From JBOGWY01 sp050694015 (GTDB taxonomy: Bacteria > Actinomycetota > CADDZG01 > WHSQ01), in contig JBOGWY010000069.1 in assembly GCA_050694015.1 (NCBI GenBank), positions 1 through 9,775 of the forward strand: a stretch of 9,775 bases of DNA, in the 5' to 3' direction. The first letter of the stretch is position 1. Each line of letters begins with the position of its first letter. The notes below the pieces were generated by a model. It was not told the origin of the DNA. It did not search any database and saw nothing but the letters and a program-made list of their open reading frames with translations. The position numbers and the translations under genes were made by a program. Shown one piece after another: positions 5,595 through 9,775 of this stretch.

Positions 5595-6879
5595 CGCGAT
5601 CGTCATCGCGCGGTCGAGTAGCGCGATCGTCATCGCGTAGGTCCACCACGCGCCGCGAACGAACGGCCGCCGGCAGCTGCACCGTGAACGTGATCGTTCC
5701 GCTGCCGCTGCCGACGGTGACGGTCCCGCCGTAGAGCTCAACGAACCGTCGCACGAGATGGAGACCGAGGCCTACGCCCGACGGCGCGGCAGGATCGGCA
5801 TCGTCCAAACGGATGAACGGTCGGAAGATCAGCTCGCGCTGTTCCTCGGTCAGCGGAGCGGCCGTGTTGGAAACCGAGACGGTAACCAGCGCGCCGTCGG
5901 TCCGGCCGGTCACCGTGACGCGCTCGCCGGGTGGTGAGAACTTCACTGCGTTCGATAGAAGGTTCACGAACACGAGGTGCATGGCCGTGGGATCGGCAAC
6001 CACGCTCGTTCGGGGTGGGATCGCCACGCCGATCTCGGATGCCTGATCGACATACAGATCGTCGACCCATCCGACCGCCCCATCGACGATCTCGCGGAGA
6101 TCCGGAAGGGTCTCGCCGATGGACGTGAGCCGCCGGCGGCCGTCGAGAAGGTTCGCCACCAACCACGACAACCGCTCGACCTGACGTTCGATCGCATCCA
6201 GCGCCGCGACCCTCTGCGTCGCGTCGATCGCATCGCCGTGCTCCCGCAGCGTGAGCACGAGGCCCCCGATCACACCGAGCGGGCTGCGAAACTCGTGTGA
6301 GACGGCGCCGAACAGATCGTCCTGGAGCCGGTTCAGCTCGCGCAGCTCCACGACGTAGGCGTGCTCGTCCTGCAATCGCTGGGCGCGGTACGCGGCCGCT
6401 TCGAGCGTCTCGACCACGGTCCGCATCCTCGACGACTGCTCCTCGAGCTCCTTTATCCGGCTGTTGAGGCGGCGGTCGGCCTTGTCCATTTCCACCAGCG
6501 CGCGCACCTTCGCCCGGAGCACGTCGGGGTCGAAAGGTTTCGTGACGTAGTCGAACGCGCCGAGATCGAATCCCCTCTTGATCGCGGCGTTATCGCTGTG
6601 GATCGCGGTGATGAAGACGATCGGGATGTGCTTGTTCTTCTCGCGCTGACGGATCAGCGCCGCGGTCTCGAAGCCGTCGGTACCCGGCATCTGCACGTCC
6701 AAGAGGATCGCGGCGAAGTCGTGGTCGAGGACCTTCCTCAGCGCCTCGTCGGCCGAGGACACGCTGACGACGTTCTGGTCTAGCGGCGCGAGGACGGCCT
6801 CTAGCGCCAGGAGGTTCTCCGTCCGGTCGTCGACCAACAGGATGTTGGAGCGACCGGTCGCAGTGGCGGGTGGATCCAT
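5581..6879 (-). CDS. Hybrid sensor protein: receiver domain followed by histidine kinase
   Basis: The 432-residue soluble protein starts with a receiver domain (about 11-130: acidic pair D17/D18, phospho-acceptor D61 in LLDVQMPG, T91, K114 in VTKPF). A helical, probably coiled-coil linker follows (about 130-185). Next come HisKA with SHEFRSP (phospho-acceptor H195) and HATPase with N-box NLLSNAVKFS (N310), FRPF (352-355) and SGVGLGLHLV (367-376). The G1 box is weak: SNTAAPL stands where DxGxG is usual. No sensor or membrane domain is present, so its input may be phosphorylation of the receiver by another kinase. The start at 6879 is preferred because the receiver begins soon after it and GGAG lies about 10 nt upstream; an in-frame ATG at 6900 is possible. 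It converges on glmS, and its last 18 residues contain RDDDRATR twice owing to a DNA tandem repeat. No partner regulator is adjacent. Confidence 0.92.
   Translation of the reverse strand: MDPPATATGRSNILLVDDRTENLLALEAVLAPLDQNVVSVSSADEALRKVLDHDFAAILLDVQMPGTDGFETAALIRQREKNKHIPIVFITAIHSDNAAIKRGFDLGAFDYVTKPFDPDVLRAKVRALVEMDKADRRLNSRIKELEEQSSRMRTVVETLEAAAYRAQRLQDEHAYVVELRELNRLQDDLFGAVSHEFRSPLGVIGGLVLTLREHGDAIDATQRVAALDAIERQVERLSWLVANLLDGRRRLTSIGETLPDLREIVDGAVGWVDDLYVDQASEIGVAIPPRTSVVADPTAMHLVFVNLLSNAVKFSPPGERVTVTGRTDGALVTVSVSNTAAPLTEEQRELIFRPFIRLDDADPAAPSGVGLGLHLVRRFVELYGGTVTVGSGSGTITFTVQLPAAVRSRRVVDLRDDDRATRPRDDDRATRQ
5586..5637. repeat. Perfect 25-bp tandem duplication spanning the glmS stop codon (period 27)
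   Basis: The 25 bases at 5586-5610 recur exactly at 5613-5637. The unit begins GTCGAGTAGCGCGATCG and includes the last Val-Glu codons' end and the TAG of glmS. Because 27 is a multiple of three, the duplication stays in frame on the opposite strand and appears there as two copies of RDDDRATR at the kinase C-terminus. Confidence 0.95.
5594..5638. terminator. Twin hairpins at the glmS/kinase convergent junction
   Basis: GCGCGAT-CGTC-ATCGCGC (5594-5611) is a perfect 7-bp stem with a 4-nt loop, starting at the G of the glmS TAG. The duplicated unit gives a second stem at 5621-5638, with one G-T wobble at the base. Neither is followed by a T-run, so these are at best non-canonical terminators. 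For the opposing kinase mRNA they lie inside its coding end. Confidence 0.45.
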
Positions 6880-7019
6880 TGCACCTGCTCTCCGGCCCAT
6901 TTCTCGGGCCGTGTCCAGGATGCGCGCTCCGCGGCCGTCTAGCAAGGGGACCAAAAGCCGCCAAAGGAGCGAAGCCGCCGGCGCGAGGTTTTTTACGTCG
7001 CGTGGAGAACTCCCCCGGC
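6880..7019. other. Divergent intergenic region between kinase and M14 peptidase
   Basis: This 140-nt gap must hold the promoters of both genes. AAGCCGCC occurs twice at a 17-bp period (6955-6962 and 6972-6979), and a T6 run (6989-6994) lies 25 nt before the peptidase ATG. I could not identify a convincing -35/-10 pair for either gene. The closest Shine-Dalgarno candidate for the peptidase is GGAG at 7004-7007, 12 nt from its ATG, which is rather distant. Confidence 0.4.
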
Positions 7020-8576
7020 ATGAGAAAGCTCATGGTTATCGCGCTTGTTTCGCTGCTGCTCCTCGCCGTCGCCCCCACGGGGCGCACCGACACCGCGGCC
7101 CCCGCCGTCGTGCGGGTGCACGCGACCTCCGACGCCGAGGCCGCCTACCTCATGAGCGCCTTCGACGAGACCCACAACCACTCCGCAGGCGAGATCGAGC
7201 TACTCCTGTGGCCGGGAGACCGCGCCGAACTCGACGCTCTCGGCCTCGACTACGAGGTCGTAACCGAGAACCTGTTCGCCGACGACCTGGCCGCCCACAG
7301 CGGCCCGAAGCCGCTGGTCGAGCTGCCGGGCCCGGACCGGACCGACTACCGGCGCCTGCCCGACTACAACGCCGAGCTGCAGAAGCTCGCGAAGAAGAAC
7401 AAGGGCCTAGTGAAGCTGTTCGAGATGCCCAATCCTTCGCTCGAGGGCCGCACGATCTACGGGGTGGAGATCGCAGCGAACGTGGACGAACAAGACGGCC
7501 GCCCGATCTTCTATCTCGACGGCGTGCACCACGCGCGCGAGTGGCCGGCGTCGGAGTTCACGCTCCTGTACGCGTATCACCTCGTGGAGAACTACGGAAA
7601 GGACCGTGCCATCACCAAGCTGCTCAAGAAGACACGCGTGATCGTCGTTCCGATCGTCAACGTCGACGGCTTCGACTACTCGCGCGAGTCGCTGGCACAG
7701 AACTCGCTCCTCGGTGCCGGTAACGGTTTCGAGGGCTACTGGCGCAAGAACCGTCGTAGCTTCACCGGGGTCACGGCCCCCGGCATCCAGAAGAACCCGG
7801 ACGCGTACGGCGTCGATCCCAACCGCAACTACGCATACCTGTGGGGCGATCAGAACGGCGGATCGTCGAACTTCTTCTTCGACCAGACCTACCGCGGCGC
7901 GGCTCCGTGGTCGGAGCCCGAGGTCGTCAACGTGCGCGACATCATCCTCGACCGTCCTGTGACCGCGGTGCTGACCAACCACACCTACCAGGCGACGGTG
8001 CTGCGCGCCGGCGGCGGGAAGGCGCCCGACGACCGCGTGCTCGAGGCGGTCGGCGCGCGCATGGCGCAGGCGCTCGACTTCCGCAACGTGCCCACTGTCG
8101 GATACCCGACGACCGGTACGACAGACGACTGGTCCTACGCCGCCACGGGGAGCCTCGGCTTCACGATCGAGCACGGTTCGCAGGGCTTCCACCCTCCGTA
8201 CGCGACCGGTGTCGGCGATCCCACCGACAAGACGATGGAGGCGTTCCAGATCCTGCACGCGGCCGCCGCCGACCCTCGCTACCACGCGATCATCAAGGGC
8301 CACGTCCCCGGCGATGCGACGCTCACCCTGAAGAAGACCTTCAAGACGCCGCTATCGGAAGGCAACCCGATCGGTGAGGAGTTCGTGACCGAGAAGCTCT
8401 CCTACGAGCTGGCGGTGAACGGCAAGTTCACCTGGCACGTCCCGTCGAGCAACCGTCCGTATGAGAAGAAGGCCGAGAGCTACACGCTGGTCATCTCCTC
8501 GGGCGGCAAGACCAAGACGCTCGAGGTGAACGTGGACTGGGGCGACGTTCACAACCTAGGACACGTGAAGTTCTAG
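7020..8576 (+). CDS. Secreted M14-family zinc carboxypeptidase
   Basis: The 518-residue protein begins with a signal peptide (MRKLMVIALVSLLLLAVAPT, likely cut near residue 23-29), so it is exported. A pro-region (about 30-105) precedes the M14 domain (about 108-425). The zinc ligands are H171 and E174 in HHAREW, with H321 in TNHTYQ as the third ligand. DPNRN (266-270) carries the substrate-carboxylate Arg269. GTTDDWSYAATGSLGFTIEHG (366-386) carries the probable substrate Tyr373 and catalytic Glu384. YRGAAPWSEPE (291-301) is also typical. The closest flavour is the carboxypeptidase T/A group, which removes C-terminal residues from peptides. A C-terminal region of about 90 residues (430-518) looks beta-rich and is additional to the catalytic domain. 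The frame is open upstream to a GTG at 6870, but the signal peptide fixes ATG 7020. The 3' end lies in a tandem repeat. Confidence 0.93.
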   Translation: MRKLMVIALVSLLLLAVAPTGRTDTAAPAVVRVHATSDAEAAYLMSAFDETHNHSAGEIELLLWPGDRAELDALGLDYEVVTENLFADDLAAHSGPKPLVELPGPDRTDYRRLPDYNAELQKLAKKNKGLVKLFEMPNPSLEGRTIYGVEIAANVDEQDGRPIFYLDGVHHAREWPASEFTLLYAYHLVENYGKDRAITKLLKKTRVIVVPIVNVDGFDYSRESLAQNSLLGAGNGFEGYWRKNRRSFTGVTAPGIQKNPDAYGVDPNRNYAYLWGDQNGGSSNFFFDQTYRGAAPWSEPEVVNVRDIILDRPVTAVLTNHTYQATVLRAGGGKAPDDRVLEAVGARMAQALDFRNVPTVGYPTTGTTDDWSYAATGSLGFTIEHGSQGFHPPYATGVGDPTDKTMEAFQILHAAAADPRYHAIIKGHVPGDATLTLKKTFKTPLSEGNPIGEEFVTEKLSYELAVNGKFTWHVPSSNRPYEKKAESYTLVISSGGKTKTLEVNVDWGDVHNLGHVKF

Positions 8577-8615
8577 CGCCTAGCGGCGCGAAGTTCTAGC
8601 GCCTAGCGGCGCGAA
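8567..8615. repeat. 23-bp tandem repeat with embedded hairpins at the M14 stop codon
   Basis: The 23 bases at 8567-8589 recur exactly at 8590-8612, and a third copy begins at 8613 but decays (GAAGC instead of GAAGT). Each unit begins GAAGTTCTAG, so the terminal Phe codon and TAG stop are copied. Each unit contains the hairpin GCGCC-TAGC-GGCGC (8576-8589 and 8599-8612), the first starting at the G of the stop. TTC and GAA outside a 2-nt bulge can extend each stem (8571-8592, 8594-8615). No T-run follows. A terminator role is likely from position but not proven. Confidence 0.9.
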
Positions 8616-8619
8616 GCTC

Positions 8620-8625
8620 TAACCT
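8620..8625 (+). promoter_or_regulatory. Possible -10 element (TAACCT) for a leaderless downstream gene
   Basis: TAACCT matches TANNNT and ends 9 nt before the ATG at 8635. The sequence between them is pyrimidine-rich (CTCTCCCTT) and has no Shine-Dalgarno match. An in-frame TAA at 8620-8622 rules out any start further upstream. No -35 was identified. Confidence 0.3.
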
Positions 8626-8634
8626 CTCTCCCTT

Positions 8635-9775
8635 ATGGAAACCCCGATCGTCATCGAGCATCGCCATGCTCTGATCTACATGCTGTGCGAAGCCGCCGAG
8701 CTCGAACACGCGATCGCGTGCCAGTACCTCTTCGCCGGCTTCAGCCTCAAGCGCACGATGGAAGAGGGCCTCGACGAACGCCAGCTGCGCGCGGTGGCGA
8801 AGTGGCACCAGATGCTCTCCGGGGTTGCGGTGCAAGAGATGATGCATCTCGCCCAGGTCAACAACCTGCTGATCTCGATCGGTGCCGCACCACGCGTCGG
8901 GAGACCGAACCTTCCGGCACGTGGACGGCACTACCCGCCGCAGGTTCAGTTCGCGCTGCTGCCGTTCGGCGAGCGCGCCTTGCGCCACTTCTTGTTCCTC
9001 GAGCGGCCCGAGAACATCCACCTGAAGGACGCCGAAGGGTTCGAGGCGCTCGAAGAAGCCGAACCGATCCTGAGCGAAGAAGACATCGTGCCGCGCCCGC
9101 AGGACTTCTCCACCGTCGGTCACCTGTACCACTCGATCGAAGAAGGGTTCCGTCGTCTCACCGAACGCCACGGTGAGGCGTGGTTGTTCGTGGGACCGCG
9201 TCATGCACAGGCGACGGCGAAGATCTTCCGCTGGCCGGAACTGGTGGCAGTGCACGACCTCGCGACCGCGCGGCAGGGCATCGAGATGATCGTCGAGCAG
9301 GGTGAGGGGCCGCGCGGGCACTGGCGTGACGCCCACTACGGACGCTTCCTCGAGATCCTCGGCGAATACCTGACGTTCAAACGCGAGAACCCGGCATTCG
9401 AACCCGCACGCCCGGTGATCCCGTGCAACGTGCGCAGGCCTGTCGACACCGAGCCTTCAACGCTGGTGTCGGAGAAGCTCACGGCCCACGTGCTCGACGC
9501 GTTCAACGTCGCCTACGAGGTCATGCTGCAGTGCCTCGCGCGCTTCTTCGGTAAGGGCAACGAGACCGAAGCGCAGCATCGCGGGCTGGCGGATCTCGCC
9601 GTCGAGTTGATGATCTACGTGCTCAAGCCGCTGGGCGAGCTGGTAACGACGATGCCCGTCGGCGCGGAGCATCCCGGCAAGACGGCGGGGCCGAGCTTCG
9701 AGCTCTTCTTCGCCTCGGGTTACCTGCTCCCGCACCACCGCAGCGCGTTCGTACTGTTGCACGAACGGTTGATGG
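8635..9775 (+). CDS. Ferritin-like, VioB-type domain protein (3' partial)
   Basis: The frame opens at ATG 8635 and runs off the right edge after 380 codons. The N-terminal half resembles the ferritin-like domain found in iminophenyl-pyruvate dimer synthase (VioB) of violacein synthesis and many uncharacterised actinobacterial proteins. Candidate metal ligands are E22/E24 and H25 in CEAAELEH, E68xxH71 in VQEMMH, E169/E170 in HSIEEGF, E217 and E221 in IEMIVEQGE, and H234 in DAHYGRF. This E/ExxH set, on predicted helices, fits a diiron or haem-bearing helical bundle. The later part (about 280-380: LDAFNVAYEVMLQCLARFF, ELMIYVLKPLGELVTTMP, GPSFELFF) is helical and belongs to the same broad family, but I cannot say what it does. 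The substrate is unknown, and no violacein-pathway genes are visible, so a VioB reaction should not be assumed. The 23-bp repeats lie just upstream. Confidence 0.82.
   Translation, partial: METPIVIEHRHALIYMLCEAAELEHAIACQYLFAGFSLKRTMEEGLDERQLRAVAKWHQMLSGVAVQEMMHLAQVNNLLISIGAAPRVGRPNLPARGRHYPPQVQFALLPFGERALRHFLFLERPENIHLKDAEGFEALEEAEPILSEEDIVPRPQDFSTVGHLYHSIEEGFRRLTERHGEAWLFVGPRHAQATAKIFRWPELVAVHDLATARQGIEMIVEQGEGPRGHWRDAHYGRFLEILGEYLTFKRENPAFEPARPVIPCNVRRPVDTEPSTLVSEKLTAHVLDAFNVAYEVMLQCLARFFGKGNETEAQHRGLADLAVELMIYVLKPLGELVTTMPVGAEHPGKTAGPSFELFFASGYLLPHHRSAFVLLHERLM

Noticed and set aside
6974..6994. GC-rich stretch followed by TTTTTT, resembling an intrinsic terminator
   Set aside because: Only a 3-bp stem can be formed, and no rightward gene lies upstream that would need termination.
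6870..7019. 50-residue N-terminal extension of the peptidase from a GTG
   Set aside because: It would bury the signal peptide and covers the divergent promoter region; ATG 7020 directly gives a normal signal sequence.
7407..8303. Minus-strand open frame opposite the M14 peptidase
   Set aside because: Antisense shadow; the plus strand has all catalytic residues of M14.
8596..9336. Minus-strand open frame opposite the ferritin-like gene
   Set aside because: The plus-strand frame stays open for 380 codons and shows ferritin-like motifs; this frame ends inside the repeat region and has no motif.

Overview
The window is high-GC bacterial DNA with short intergenic gaps, GTG/TTG-type alternative starts and a probable mix of Shine-Dalgarno-led and leaderless genes. 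This fits an uncultured actinobacterium or similar high-GC lineage. The assignment rests on composition and protein flavour only; there is no rRNA or other marker gene to confirm it.

Left part (1-3758): the 3' end of a bacterial tyrosine kinase (CpsD/Wzc-type) cytoplasmic domain runs rightward. It converges on a leftward four-gene operon across a 218-nt intergenic region full of inverted repeats. The operon, in transcription order, is a UDP-sugar 4-epimerase (SDR family), a DegT/DnrJ/EryC1/StrS-type sugar aminotransferase, a 75-residue cysteine-rich protein and a four-helix membrane protein with histidine motifs. The first three are coupled by ATGA stop/start overlaps and the fourth starts 7 nt after the third. 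A kinase of the polysaccharide-export type, an epimerase and a sugar aminotransferase together suggest a cell-surface glycan locus; the last two genes are unrecognised.

Middle (3759-6879): glmS, encoding glucosamine-6-phosphate synthase, is transcribed divergently from the operon and would feed the UDP-GlcNAc pool the epimerase may draw on. It converges, with a 14-bp coding overlap, on a hybrid sensor protein carrying an N-terminal receiver domain followed by HisKA and HATPase domains.

Right part (7020-9775): a secreted M14 zinc carboxypeptidase runs divergently from the kinase. It is followed by the first 380 codons of a ferritin-like, VioB-type protein that continues past the window edge.

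The most distinctive signal lies at the gene ends. Three genes (the membrane protein, glmS and the M14 peptidase) end in TAG, and in each the G of the stop codon is the first base of a perfect short hairpin. At glmS and at the peptidase, the stop codon plus hairpin has been tandemly duplicated (period 27 and 23 bp). At glmS the duplication also adds an in-frame 9-residue repeat to the C-terminus of the opposing kinase. A separate 18-bp stem with a competing alternative pairing lies between the convergent genes at 483-557.
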